A stretch of 35,669 nt of DNA. It comes from an uncultured Granulosicoccaceae bacterium (GTDB taxonomy: Bacteria; Pseudomonadota; Gammaproteobacteria; Granulosicoccales; Granulosicoccaceae). The notes beneath the pieces are model-generated. The model was not told where the DNA came from. It searched no databases and was given only the letters and a program-made list of their open reading frames with translations. A program made the translations under genes and the position numbers. Positions 24,815-32,856 of the stretch are shown one piece after another; positions within the stretch are counted from its first letter, which is position 1; each line of letters starts with the position of its first letter. The stretch spans positions 1 to 35,669 of the forward strand of contig CALHCI010000219.1 in assembly GCA_937931165.1 (NCBI GenBank), in the 5' to 3' direction.

Positions 24815-27739
24815 ATGAAACCACAATCGGCGCTATACTCCGACTCTTTCTGCAGTTGTGTCTTCTCTGGACACCCAAAATCACCTGCCACCAACAGGTG
24901 TAAACATCGGAACAGTAGATTGCGAACCCCAATTTTAGCTTTAATGGCACTGATCATTACCTCAGTGTTTCCCGTGGCAAACGCACAGGAAGCCAGTGCC
25001 CGATGGTCTGCGGTGCTTGCCAACACTGTGCCGTCGGTGGTGTCGCTGCAGATATCCTACGTGCGGGATTTTGTCGAAACCAATCAGGGCGTCAGTTCAG
25101 CTACCGGGTTTGTGGTGGACGCGGAAAAGGGCATTATTCTGACCAACCGTCATGTCGTTGGCAGTGGTCCGATCAGTATGACTGCCACATTTCAGAACCT
25201 CGAGCGGATAGATGTGGTGCCGTTGTACCGGGATCCGGTTCATGATTTCGGGTTTCTGCGCTACAACCCCGAAGATCTGCGGCGCAACAATCCGCGCTCG
25301 CTAACCTTAAACGCCGGGGGTGCGACGGTTGGAACGGATGTTCGCGTAATCGGTAGTGACGGCGGTGAGCAATTGTCTATTCTGGCTGGCACCATCGCAC
25401 GCGTTGATCGTGCGGCACCCAACTATGGTCGCTACGGCCACAATGATTTTAATACTTTTTATCTACAGGCCGCTTCGTCTACCTCTGGCGGGTCATCTGG
25501 TTCACCAGTGCTGAATCACCTGGGAGAAGTCATTGCACTGAATGCTGCTGCCAATAGCAGTACGGCCAGTAGTTTCTTTCTGCCGCTTGATAGAATTGAG
25601 TATGCGTTGCAGCGGTTACAGGCTGGTGAGCCCGTCGAGCGTGGCACACTGCAAACAGTTTTTGAACAACGACCCTACCGGCTGTTGAGTCGTTTTGGGC
25701 TTGGTACTGAAACGCAGGAACGTTTTCAGCAGGAGTTCCCTGACAGCAACGGTATGCTGCTGGTGCGACAGGTGCTGCCCGGCGGCATTGCTGTTGGTGT
25801 GTTGCAGGAGGGAGATATTCTTCTGGCACTGAATGACCAACCCGTTGCAGAATTTATCCGTCTTGCAGAGATACTTGACTCATCTATTGGTGAGGAACTC
25901 GAGATCACTGTGTTCCGGCAAGGGCAGGAAATCACCATGCCAGTCACCGTGCAGGATATGGAAGCACTGCAGCCCGGACGACTGGTTGAAGTAGGCGGAG
26001 CTGTCCTGCACGATATTTCAGTGCAGCGTGCACGTGGTATGAATCTTCCGCAAAGCGGCGTCGTTGTGGCCAAGTCGGGCTATGAGTTTTCGCGAGCCGG
26101 TGTGCAGCGTGGTGCATTGATTACCCAGCTTAATGGTAGCCCGATTAACTCGGTTGAAGATGTATTAGAATTCTTAACCCAGGAAAACACCCCTGAGTGG
26201 CGATTGCGCTATGTGGTGCCGGGGCGTGAGTTCACTTCATCAGTTGCGACTGTCAAAATCAATGCTAAGTGGTTCGCCTCAAGAGTCTGTGACCGACGTG
26301 ACGATGCCAAGTTCTGGCAGTGTGAGGAAGTACCGCTTTCATCTTCTACGGAACCGGAAGATGCGTTAACTGATGTGGTATTGCCTGCCTACAAAGATAA
26401 CTTAATACAATCGGTTGCATCGTCACTGGTGCGGTTGTCTTTTGACATTCCCTATGCCGTTGATAATGTTTATGCCAACAGTTTTACCGGTGTCGGGCTG
26501 ATTGTTGACCCAGCCAGAGGGTTAATTGTTACTGATCGCAATACCGTGCCCATAGAGCTGGGTGATCTTGAAATCACCTTCTTTTCAACGTACAAAGTGC
26601 CGGGTAAGGTTGTCTTTCTACACCCGCTGCACAACATTGCCCTGTTGCAGTACGATCCTGCATTGCTTGGCGATGTAACAATTGAAGCACCACCACTTGC
26701 CAGTACATTTCCTGACCTTAATGCTTCACTTGAACTTGTTGGTTACCGGAATGACGGCACCATTCGTAAGCAATCTGTAGATAACCTGAGTGAAGTCACG
26801 CTGTATTTCGACCTGCCGCAGTTAACCCGTTTTCAACAGGTGCCAATAGACGTGTTAAGCGCATCGCTGGTAGGGCCAACGCTTGGCGGACCGTTAATTG
26901 ATGCAAGCGGCACTGTGCAGGCTGTATGGCAGAGCTTTGCCTATCAGAGTGGTGATGAAATCCAGGAGTCGGAGTGGGCCATGCCGGCTGCTGTTGTTAA
27001 GCAGGTGGTTGAGCAGTATATACAGGGCGATGAGTTGTTTATTCCACCGGCTTCGTTTGTTTATCAGTCCCTGGATAAAGCACGTGAACGTGGTTTAAGC
27101 AGTGAGTGGATACGCAAGATCTCGGAGTCAGCGCAGGTTCATCGTCGTGCGCTTGCCGTGAGACAGGTGGTTGGAGATATCGCCAGTCCACTGATGGTTG
27201 GCGATATCATTCTGCAAGTCAGTGGTGAAATTCCCACCACATTCAGTGATCTTGAAAAGCTGTTTCAAAGCGCTGAAGTACCTGTGGTTGTCATGCGTGA
27301 CGGGCAGATACTGGAATTACAAGTACCATCAATTCCATACAACGACAACATCACCCGTCGTGCCGTGCTGTGGGCCGGTTCATTGATTCAGGAGCCACAC
27401 TTCGAACTTGCCTATCAACGCAGCAACACTACCGATGGTGTCTTTATCACCGGTACGCTTGGCGGGTCTCCTTCCATACAGGATCGTTTATATCGTAACC
27501 GGTTTATTACCGAGGTTGACGGCGTGCCGGTATCATCGCTGGATCAGTTTGTTGCCGAGATAAGCAGCAAAGATGCATCAAAACCTGTGAGCCTGACAGT
27601 AGTTGCAATGAACGGTTATCGTTCGGTAGTGAGTGTGAAACCTGAATACAACTTCTGGCCGACTGTTGAATTGGTCAACGACGGCAGCGGCTGGGTTAGA
27701 AAAACGCTGAGTGATGATAAGGTTGCTGCCAGCGAGTAG
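24815..27739 (+). CDS. Exported double HtrA protease, Nma111/DEG7-like
   Basis: A 974-residue protein. A hydrophobic segment ending VFPVANA (about 39-57) is a likely Sec signal peptide after an unusually long N-region; a later start, for example TTG at residue 35, is possible. Protease domain 1 (about 60-270) has an intact triad: His113 in LTNRHVVG, Asp144 in DPVHDFGFLRY, Ser228 in SGGSSGSPV. Two PDZ domains follow (about 296-480). A second protease fold (about 525-735) has lost all three residues: Asn576 (DRNTVP), Asn607 (HPLHNIALL) and Leu690 (TLGGPLID). PDZ 3 and 4 (about 775-945) end in YNFWPTVEL. Order, length, the dead second domain and many motifs match fungal Nma111/Ynm3 and plant DEG7, which are nuclear or chloroplast proteins. 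Here it should act in the periplasm, probably in quality control. The Ubi hydroxylase follows after 39 bases. Confidence 0.88.
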   Translation: MKPQSALYSDSFCSCVFSGHPKSPATNRCKHRNSRLRTPILALMALIITSVFPVANAQEASARWSAVLANTVPSVVSLQISYVRDFVETNQGVSSATGFVVDAEKGIILTNRHVVGSGPISMTATFQNLERIDVVPLYRDPVHDFGFLRYNPEDLRRNNPRSLTLNAGGATVGTDVRVIGSDGGEQLSILAGTIARVDRAAPNYGRYGHNDFNTFYLQAASSTSGGSSGSPVLNHLGEVIALNAAANSSTASSFFLPLDRIEYALQRLQAGEPVERGTLQTVFEQRPYRLLSRFGLGTETQERFQQEFPDSNGMLLVRQVLPGGIAVGVLQEGDILLALNDQPVAEFIRLAEILDSSIGEELEITVFRQGQEITMPVTVQDMEALQPGRLVEVGGAVLHDISVQRARGMNLPQSGVVVAKSGYEFSRAGVQRGALITQLNGSPINSVEDVLEFLTQENTPEWRLRYVVPGREFTSSVATVKINAKWFASRVCDRRDDAKFWQCEEVPLSSSTEPEDALTDVVLPAYKDNLIQSVASSLVRLSFDIPYAVDNVYANSFTGVGLIVDPARGLIVTDRNTVPIELGDLEITFFSTYKVPGKVVFLHPLHNIALLQYDPALLGDVTIEAPPLASTFPDLNASLELVGYRNDGTIRKQSVDNLSEVTLYFDLPQLTRFQQVPIDVLSASLVGPTLGGPLIDASGTVQAVWQSFAYQSGDEIQESEWAMPAAVVKQVVEQYIQGDELFIPPASFVYQSLDKARERGLSSEWIRKISESAQVHRRALAVRQVVGDIASPLMVGDIILQVSGEIPTTFSDLEKLFQSAEVPVVVMRDGQILELQVPSIPYNDNITRRAVLWAGSLIQEPHFELAYQRSNTTDGVFITGTLGGSPSIQDRLYRNRFITEVDGVPVSSLDQFVAEISSKDASKPVSLTVVAMNGYRSVVSVKPEYNFWPTVELVNDGSGWVRKTLSDDKVAASE

Positions 27740-27778
27740 CCGATAACGGTTACACTAAGCTTTTTTTGGAAAGCAAAT

Positions 27779-29002
27779 ATGGTCAGCACCGATGTCATCG
27801 TGGTTGGTGGCGGAATGGTGGGTGCGTTAACCGCGGCAGCGTTAGGTGCCTGTGGTATTGATGTTGTCTTGCTGGAAAAAACAGCTCCGGCGCCGTTCGA
27901 TGCCGAAGTACATGACTTACGCGTGTCTGCCGTAAGTGAAGCCAGTGAAAGAATGCTCGAAGCGGTGGGTGCGTGGGACGGCATTCGTCAAATGCGCCTC
28001 TGTCCGTATCGCCGAATGCTGGTATGGGAATCACAAAGCACGGCGCAAACCCTCTTTGACAGCAGCACTATCGGTTTGCCTCATCTCGGACATATTGTCG
28101 AGAACCGGGTAATCCAGCTTGGTCTGTGGCAACAACTCCAGGAGATGGACAATGTAACCATGGTTTGTCCGGGTCAGGTTGACAGTCTGCAAATTGAAAC
28201 TGAACGGGTAGTGATTTCATCTGGCGGGCAGGAGTATTCAGCAGCGTTAGTGGTTGCCGCAGATGGTGCGAATTCCGCCGTCAGGTCTATGGCTAACATT
28301 GATGTTGAAGGTGAGACATACAATCAACATGCACTGGTTGCGACGGTAGCGACTGACGAACCGCAGCAGGATATTACCTGGCAAAGATTCACACCGAACG
28401 GACCGCAGGCATTCTTACCGTTGAGCGGTCATCGTGCTTCGATGGTCTGGTATGAGTCTGGTGAAACCATAGCCATGCTCAAGCAGTTGCCGGACGATGA
28501 ATTTCTGCGTGCGATGGAATCATCCTTTCCCGAACGACTGGGTGGTCTGCGTTCACTGGAAGGTCTGGGGAGCTTTCCGCTCAAGTGGCAACACGCAAAT
28601 GATTATGTCGGGCCGCGTCTGGCGCTGGTAGGTGATGCAGCGCATTCCGTGCATCCGTTAGCCGGGCAGGGAGTAAACATGGGCATGCTGGATGCCGCTG
28701 CGTTGGTGGAATGCATTGTTGATCAACACGCCAAAGGCGGCGACATTGGATCGTCTCGCGGACTGCGACGCTATGAGCGATGGCGTAGGCCGCAAAACAA
28801 CGTCATGATTCGCATGCTAGATGGAATACATCAGGCGTTCCAGCCGCAAAGTCATGCGGTGGTCATTAGCACCCTGCGAGGTTTCGCGCTGCGTGGTGCA
28901 GACAAAATACGGCCGTTAAATGCGCTTTGCATCAAACTCGCGATGGGGTTGGAGGGAGATCTCCCGCAACTGGCGCGCGGGAGACTACCGGCAGGCGTTT
29001 AG
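27779..29002 (+). CDS. FAD monooxygenase, UbiH/UbiF/Coq6 family
   Basis: A 407-residue flavin-dependent ring hydroxylase of the ubiquinone-biosynthesis family. The FAD-binding Rossmann motif is VIVVGGGMVGALTAAAL (6-22) ending in LLEK, the middle motif is VVAADGANSAVR, and the second FAD motif is ALVGDAAHSVHPLAGQGVNMG (282-302). It would hydroxylate a polyprenyl-benzene intermediate at the inner face of the cytoplasmic membrane with O2 and NAD(P)H. The family contains enzymes for C1, C5 and C6 with overlapping sequence, so I do not assign UbiF, UbiH or UbiI. It follows the double protease by 39 bases with no terminator, so co-transcription is likely. Its end overlaps the small minus-strand gene by four bases. 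Confidence 0.88.
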   Translation: MVSTDVIVVGGGMVGALTAAALGACGIDVVLLEKTAPAPFDAEVHDLRVSAVSEASERMLEAVGAWDGIRQMRLCPYRRMLVWESQSTAQTLFDSSTIGLPHLGHIVENRVIQLGLWQQLQEMDNVTMVCPGQVDSLQIETERVVISSGGQEYSAALVVAADGANSAVRSMANIDVEGETYNQHALVATVATDEPQQDITWQRFTPNGPQAFLPLSGHRASMVWYESGETIAMLKQLPDDEFLRAMESSFPERLGGLRSLEGLGSFPLKWQHANDYVGPRLALVGDAAHSVHPLAGQGVNMGMLDAAALVECIVDQHAKGGDIGSSRGLRRYERWRRPQNNVMIRMLDGIHQAFQPQSHAVVISTLRGFALRGADKIRPLNALCIKLAMGLEGDLPQLARGRLPAGV

Positions 29003-29169
29003 GCTGCCTTGCGAATGTCTTTGCTCAGGAACTGATAGTTCTCTGCAGCGGCGGCAATGATCTCAAGCCATGCCTGCAGAGGATGGTTTTTAGAAACGCC
29101 TGGCTTAAAGCTGTATTTGCTGAATAAATCCTGAGCCGCCTGGTACTCGGCTTCTGTGCTGATAGTCAT
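28999..29169 (-). CDS. 56-residue protein of unknown function
   Basis: I do not recognise this gene. The peptide is acidic at the start (MTISTEAEYQAAQDLFSKY), has a central KNHPLQAWLEIIAAAAE helix, and ends in a basic tail, so it is soluble and mainly helical. Its first half faintly recalls the N-terminal segment of HigA-type antitoxins, but there is no helix-turn-helix and no toxin gene beside it, so I do not call it an antitoxin. I chose ATG 29169 because GGGGA lies about nine bases upstream; a further ATG at 29193 would add eight residues. It converges with the Ubi hydroxylase (4-base overlap), and its upstream side contains the inverted repeats described at 29183-29287. Confidence 0.55.
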   Translation of the reverse strand: MTISTEAEYQAAQDLFSKYSFKPGVSKNHPLQAWLEIIAAAAENYQFLSKDIRKAA

Positions 29170-29227
29170 GATTCGAATCCCCAAAGGTAACACCGCGTTA
29201 TTGTCACGGTTTAGTGCTGTTTTCGGA

Positions 29228-29253
29228 TTGTATTGCTGTGGTCAGTAATACAA
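29228..29253. promoter_or_regulatory. 26-base near-perfect inverted repeat, candidate operator
   Basis: Left arm TTGTATTGCTG pairs with the last 11 bases of the element with one G-T pair; the loop is TGGT. It lies between the divergent 56-residue gene and rubrerythrin. No T-run follows on either strand, so a protein-binding site is more likely than a terminator. It is itself flanked by AAAGGTAAC (29183-29191) and its inverse GTTACCTTT (29279-29287). Confidence 0.6.
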
Positions 29254-29451
29254 CGGCGTTGATATCGGCGTGATTAGCGTTACCTTTAAGCCGATTGAGT
29301 GAGCATGGTTTTGTGTGCAAAGCCCGACTTCACAAATAAGCAATTGGTGTGAGGGCGTTGTACAATGCGCCTGCTCAGTCAGAGCAAATAACCCCGAAAA
29401 TCTCCCTGCCAGCCTGCTCCGGTTGGTATTTGATTAGTTGAGCTATACCCG

Positions 29452-29868
29452 ATGTCTCTGAAAGGCAGCAAAACTGAAAAAAACCTGCGTGAAGCTTTTT
29501 TGCGAGAAGCCCAGGCAAACCGGCGCTTTTATTACTTTGCATCCAAAGCAGATGTAGAGGGCTTCCCTGACATTGCCACGCAATTTCGCTCTACTGCAGA
29601 AGACGAAACCGGCCATGCTGCTGGAATTCTTGAATATCTGGAAGATTGCGGTGATCCGGTTACCGGTGCGCCTATCGGTGGTACCAGGGCAAACTTAAAA
29701 AGTGCCATAGAAAGTGAAACGCAGGAATCCGAAACTCTGTATCCGGCAATGGCACAGCAAGCCCGTGACGAGGGCCTCGACGACATTGCTGACTGGTTCG
29801 AAACGTTAGTCAAGAGTGAGCGTGTTCACGCTGAGCGGTTTCGCAAACTGTTGGAAAAAATATCCTGA
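29452..29868 (+). CDS. Rubrerythrin-family diiron protein without rubredoxin
   Basis: A 138-residue four-helix ferritin-like diiron protein. Ligand motifs are visible: Glu19 in FLREAQANRRFYYFA, Glu52-x-x-His55 (EDETGH), Glu87/Glu89 with Glu94 in SETQESET, and Glu123-x-x-His126 (KSERVHAE). The C-terminal rubredoxin domain of classical rubrerythrin (two CxxC) is absent; the protein ends at the helix bundle, as in sulerythrin-like forms. The expected role is peroxide reduction or iron handling under oxidative stress, with an external electron donor. ATG 29452 follows the 258-base divergent region. rimO starts 46 bases downstream, past a small hairpin. Confidence 0.9.
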   Translation: MSLKGSKTEKNLREAFLREAQANRRFYYFASKADVEGFPDIATQFRSTAEDETGHAAGILEYLEDCGDPVTGAPIGGTRANLKSAIESETQESETLYPAMAQQARDEGLDDIADWFETLVKSERVHAERFRKLLEKIS

Positions 29869-29878
29869 CCTCTCCAGC

Positions 29879-29895
29879 TGATCCCAACGGGATCA
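29879..29895. other. Hairpin between rubrerythrin and rimO
   Basis: Perfect 7-bp stem TGATCCC / GGGATCA around AAC. No T-run follows, so it is not a standard terminator. It could act as an mRNA processing or stability element between the two cistrons, or be chance. Confidence 0.4.
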
Positions 29896-29914
29896 CACAA
29901 CCGGTAGCCGCGCC

Positions 29915-31237
29915 ATGAATCAATCACAGAAAGTTGGATTCGTTAGTCTTGGGTGCCCGAAAGCACTGGTTGACTCAGAGCGAATCCTGACCCAGCTGCG
30001 CACCGAAGGCTATGGCATTGAATCTAACTATGAAAACGCCGATCTGGTTATTGTAAATACCTGCGGGTTTATCGATAGCGCTGTTGAAGAGTCATTTGAG
30101 GCAATAGGAGAGGCGCTGGATGAAAACGGGCGCGTGATTGTCACCGGTTGTTTAGGTGCCAGGCCTGGTGAAATTGAAAGCCGCTATCCGAAAGTGCTGT
30201 CCGTCACCGGACCGCAGGCCTATGAAGAAATCATGACGGCCGTGCACACCCATCTGCCGCTGCAAACCCAATATGATGCAAAAATTGACCTCGTGCCCCC
30301 GCAAGGCATCAAGCTGACCCCACGTCATTATGCGTACTTGAAAATATCTGAAGGATGCAACCATCGCTGCAGCTTCTGCATTATTCCATCGATGCGAGGG
30401 CGGCTCGACAGTCGGCCGGCAGGCGATGTAATGGGTGAGGCCGAACGACTGGTCAACGCCGGTGTTAAAGAACTGCTGGTGATTTCTCAAGATACCAGCG
30501 CCTATGGTGTAGATCTTAAATACGCTACCTCATTCTGGAATGGTCGACCGGTCAAGGCGTCCATGAAAACGCTTTGTGAGTCTATGGCGAGCCTTGGTGT
30601 CTGGGTGCGTCTGCACTATGTGTATCCGTATCCGCATGTCGATGACATCATTCCGTTGATGGCAGAGGGGAAGATACTTCCCTATCTCGATATTCCTTTT
30701 CAACATGCCAGTCAGCGCATTTTGAAACTGATGAAGCGCCCGGCGGCAAGTGAACGCAACCTCGATCGCATCGCTGCCTGGCGAGAAGTCTGTCCGGATA
30801 TCACATTGCGCAGCACCTTTATTGTCGGCTTTCCCGGAGAGACCGAAGCCGAATTTGAAGAGCTGCTCGACTTTCTGCGAGAAGCCAGGCTCGACCGAGT
30901 CGGCTGTTTTCAATACTCACCGGTAGAAGGGGCAACCGCCAATGAACTTCCTGATGCCGTGCCGCCTGAAGTTGCCGAAGACCGCTGGCATCGCTTTATG
31001 GCGTTACAGGCCGACATCAGCGCAGACCGGCTGGCAGCAAAAGTTGGCAGCACCATCCAGGTGCTGGTTGATGGCTACGATAGCGACGGCAATGCCATTG
31101 CCCGCAGCAGCGCTGACGCGCCTGAAATTGATGGGACCGTCATTGTCGATAGCCACAGTGAAATAAAAGTCGGTGAGTTCTACAATGTGCGGGTGACCGG
31201 TGCCGGTGACTACGATCTACTAGCCGAACTCGAATAA
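29915..31237 (+). CDS. rimO: Ribosomal protein S12 methylthiotransferase RimO
   Basis: Radical-SAM enzyme that adds a methylthio group to the conserved aspartate of ribosomal protein S12. The 440 residues have the N-terminal UPF0004 cysteines Cys14 ([13 protein letters not shown]), Cys50 (VNTCGFID) and Cys79 ([10 protein letters not shown]), and the radical-SAM cysteines Cys148, Cys152 and Cys155 in [39 protein letters not shown] and a C-terminal TRAM domain (about 375-440) follow. CPKALVDSE and [10 protein letters not shown] are specific to RimO. It has the same order and length as the E. coli protein (441 residues). It is read in the same direction as rubrerythrin. Confidence 0.97.
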   Translation: MNQSQKVGFVSLGCPKALVDSERILTQLRTEGYGIESNYENADLVIVNTCGFIDSAVEESFEAIGEALDENGRVIVTGCLGARPGEIESRYPKVLSVTGPQAYEEIMTAVHTHLPLQTQYDAKIDLVPPQGIKLTPRHYAYLKISEGCNHRCSFCIIPSMRGRLDSRPAGDVMGEAERLVNAGVKELLVISQDTSAYGVDLKYATSFWNGRPVKASMKTLCESMASLGVWVRLHYVYPYPHVDDIIPLMAEGKILPYLDIPFQHASQRILKLMKRPAASERNLDRIAAWREVCPDITLRSTFIVGFPGETEAEFEELLDFLREARLDRVGCFQYSPVEGATANELPDAVPPEVAEDRWHRFMALQADISADRLAAKVGSTIQVLVDGYDSDGNAIARSSADAPEIDGTVIVDSHSEIKVGEFYNVRVTGAGDYDLLAELE

Positions 31238-31265
31238 GGGTTTTGACGCCTATCCCGAGCCGTAA

Positions 31266-31673
31266 TCATCCCAGGGTTATATCGCGCTGAGCGGTCGACA
31301 GTGACACAGTAAATCCGGCAATTACATCAATCAGCGAAAGTAGCGTTAGAATCAGAAATGTTGCCGAACCCATTTCGCGCATCACCAGCAGTTCAATCAA
31401 ATAGACCACAAAGACGCATAGCGAAAGTACGTGATCGAGTACTGCCTGCATGGATGCGCGGGTGGATTTCAGAATTTCAATGTACAGCACCGCAATACCC
31501 ACCAGCACAAACAAAATGTTCCAGGTGATCGTCAGTGTGGCCCCGGATGAAGGGATCACAAACTGGGCAACGACCGCATCCGGCAGGTAGGTTTGCGGCG
31601 TGCTCATGAAAATGATCACGTTGTAAGCCAGCAACACGATCATATTCAGCGGAATGGACAGCAGCGTCCTCAC
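31266..31673 (-). CDS. Small four-helix membrane protein, unknown
   Basis: I do not recognise a family. The 135-residue product has about four hydrophobic helices (roughly 5-23, 45-66, 77-97 and 103-122) with short loops, so it is an integral inner-membrane protein. The second helix ends in LYIEILKSTRAS and the third contains LCVFVVYLIELLV, with acidic residues inside or next to helices. The start is GTG 31673, and its first four bases overlap the stop of the J-domain protein (GTGA), so translation is coupled. The tight pairing suggests that both act together at the membrane. It converges with rimO. Confidence 0.75.
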   Translation of the reverse strand: MRTLLSIPLNMIVLLAYNVIIFMSTPQTYLPDAVVAQFVIPSSGATLTITWNILFVLVGIAVLYIEILKSTRASMQAVLDHVLSLCVFVVYLIELLVMREMGSATFLILTLLSLIDVIAGFTVSLSTAQRDITLG

Positions 31674-32431
31674 GAAGGGGTACCCTGCTTGTCATTCAGT
31701 TCAGCAAGCAGCTTATCCTTGGCCTGATTAACCCGTGACGCCAGAAAAGTACTGCCACCCTTGTCCGGGTGAAGCCGCCCCATCAGCTTGCGGTGCGCTT
31801 TAATAATCGACTCCCGATCCGAACCGGGCGGTAATCCCAGCGTCTCCCAGGCCTCGTCTACGGAAATACCGCCACTTGATGCCGGTTCAGACTGCGGATC
31901 GTCCCGCCACTGGCTTTGCTCCCACTTTTCCGGGAACTCGCGCTGAATAAATGCCTGCAACAATCTCAGTGCTTCGGTGTCCTGCTGTTCGCAAACCCGG
32001 TAGAACTGTGAAATTTCCTCAAAAGTCAGGTCCGAGAGCGCTCTACCTTTGAATTGACCGGCAGTAATGTCGCCGTCAATTCGCCCGGTTGTGTGGTCAA
32101 GGCTCATCACCAGCGTGGCAGTAGTGACCTTCGAAACGCCTGCGCCCGCGGCCGCAGACGGATTGATTCGATTAAACAACTGGCGAATCTGCGGATAAAA
32201 CCGCAACAGCAGTGGCGACATTCGCCAGGCAGCAGCAATCAAACCGCCGAAAACCGCAAAAATGGCATTCGCACGGCCCGTCGCCACAGCAAGCACGACC
32301 AAAACCAGCGCTGCAATCAGCGCTGGCTTTACCCAGCTTTTCGGGCTTTGGCGGAGTAATTTCCGGCCGTACAGGTGGTACAGCAGATATCCGACACCGA
32401 ACAGGATTATTAGGAATAGAAGTCTGGACAA
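31670..32431 (-). CDS. Membrane protein with C-terminal J domain
   Basis: A DnaJ-type co-chaperone anchored in the inner membrane. Hydrophobic segments lie right after the chosen start (SRLLFLIILFGVGYLLYHL) and 30-65 residues on (LIAALVLVVLAVA and AIFAVFGGLIAAAW). The C-terminal 65 residues are a J domain: DEAWETLGLPPGSDRESIIKAHRKL with HPDKGG, the Hsp70-stimulating motif, so DnaK is the likely partner. The frame stays open upstream to a TTG at 32530, but the extra 33 residues (rich in His, Tyr and Cys) look non-coding. I prefer TTG 32431 at the edge of the first helix, although no candidate start has a good ribosome site. The topology resembles mitochondrial Pam18 more than cytosolic DnaJ. 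Confidence 0.8.
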   Translation of the reverse strand: MSRLLFLIILFGVGYLLYHLYGRKLLRQSPKSWVKPALIAALVLVVLAVATGRANAIFAVFGGLIAAAWRMSPLLLRFYPQIRQLFNRINPSAAAGAGVSKVTTATLVMSLDHTTGRIDGDITAGQFKGRALSDLTFEEISQFYRVCEQQDTEALRLLQAFIQREFPEKWEQSQWRDDPQSEPASSGGISVDEAWETLGLPPGSDRESIIKAHRKLMGRLHPDKGGSTFLASRVNQAKDKLLAELNDKQGTPS

Positions 32432-32582
32432 TTTCGTTTTTAGAGGGGAGTATGCGCATGAAGCTGCGCGTTGAATTGTGCGCACAGCATAGTGGAAGTA
32501 GTGAAATCTGGCTACTTCACAGTTTTTCAAACTCCCACAAGATAAAAATTGTGTATTGCTTTCGCCAACAGGCGTTAAAGCA

Positions 32583-32610
32583 TTGATACTTAGTAACTGG
32601 CGGTTATAAT
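32583..32610 (+). promoter_or_regulatory. Sigma-70 promoter of the exopolysaccharide locus
   Basis: TTGATA (32583-32588), 16-base spacer, perfect TATAAT (32605-32610). It is the best promoter match in the window. It would start transcription near 32617 and carry the small ORF and the Wzc-like gene. Confidence 0.7.
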
Positions 32611-32686
32611 GTCATTACAAGTACGGGGTGAAGCAGATTCAATATCTAGCTCACCAAAGTTGTTGACATAGGAAGGATTTTTGGAC

Positions 32687-32782
32687 ATGGACGCACGAAT
32701 AACACCGAAAACAACGTTCGGAATCCCTCTAAAACAAAAAATATTACGCTATGTTCGCGAAGGTGAACATCGGTCACTGTAA
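32687..32782 (+). CDS. 31-residue leader ORF before the Wzc-like gene
   Basis: ATG 32687 to TAA 32780-32782, with GGAAGGA (32671-32677) at a good distance of nine bases. The peptide is basic and includes FGIPLKQKILRYVREGEH, which could form an amphipathic helix. It ends 74 bases before the Wzc-like start. It may be a small regulatory protein, a leader peptide that couples translation to expression, or the surviving start of a longer decayed gene. No homologue is known to me. Confidence 0.45.
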   Translation: MDARITPKTTFGIPLKQKILRYVREGEHRSL

Positions 32783-32856
32783 ATCGAGTGCACTGCCAGT
32801 AAAGTCGCACCTCGGTTCGATAGTCAGAATATTAATAAATCTAAGGTAGGACGTAA

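Larger units (their letters stand above)
32432..32856 (+). promoter_or_regulatory. Divergent leader region of the exopolysaccharide locus
   Basis: 425 bases between the J-domain gene and the Wzc-like gene. It contains a good promoter (32583-32610), a 31-codon ORF (32687-32782), and a ribosome site AAGGTAGGA before ATG 32857. The predicted leader from about 32617 is 240 bases. I looked for an ops/JUMPstart element (GGCGGTAG) and for a cyclic-di-GMP riboswitch core and saw neither; GGCGGTTATAAT is the promoter itself. Confidence 0.6.

Noticed and set aside
32663..32668. Second -35 box TTGACA before the small leader ORF
   Set aside because: No acceptable -10 hexamer lies 15-19 bases downstream; the sequence there is the ORF start itself.
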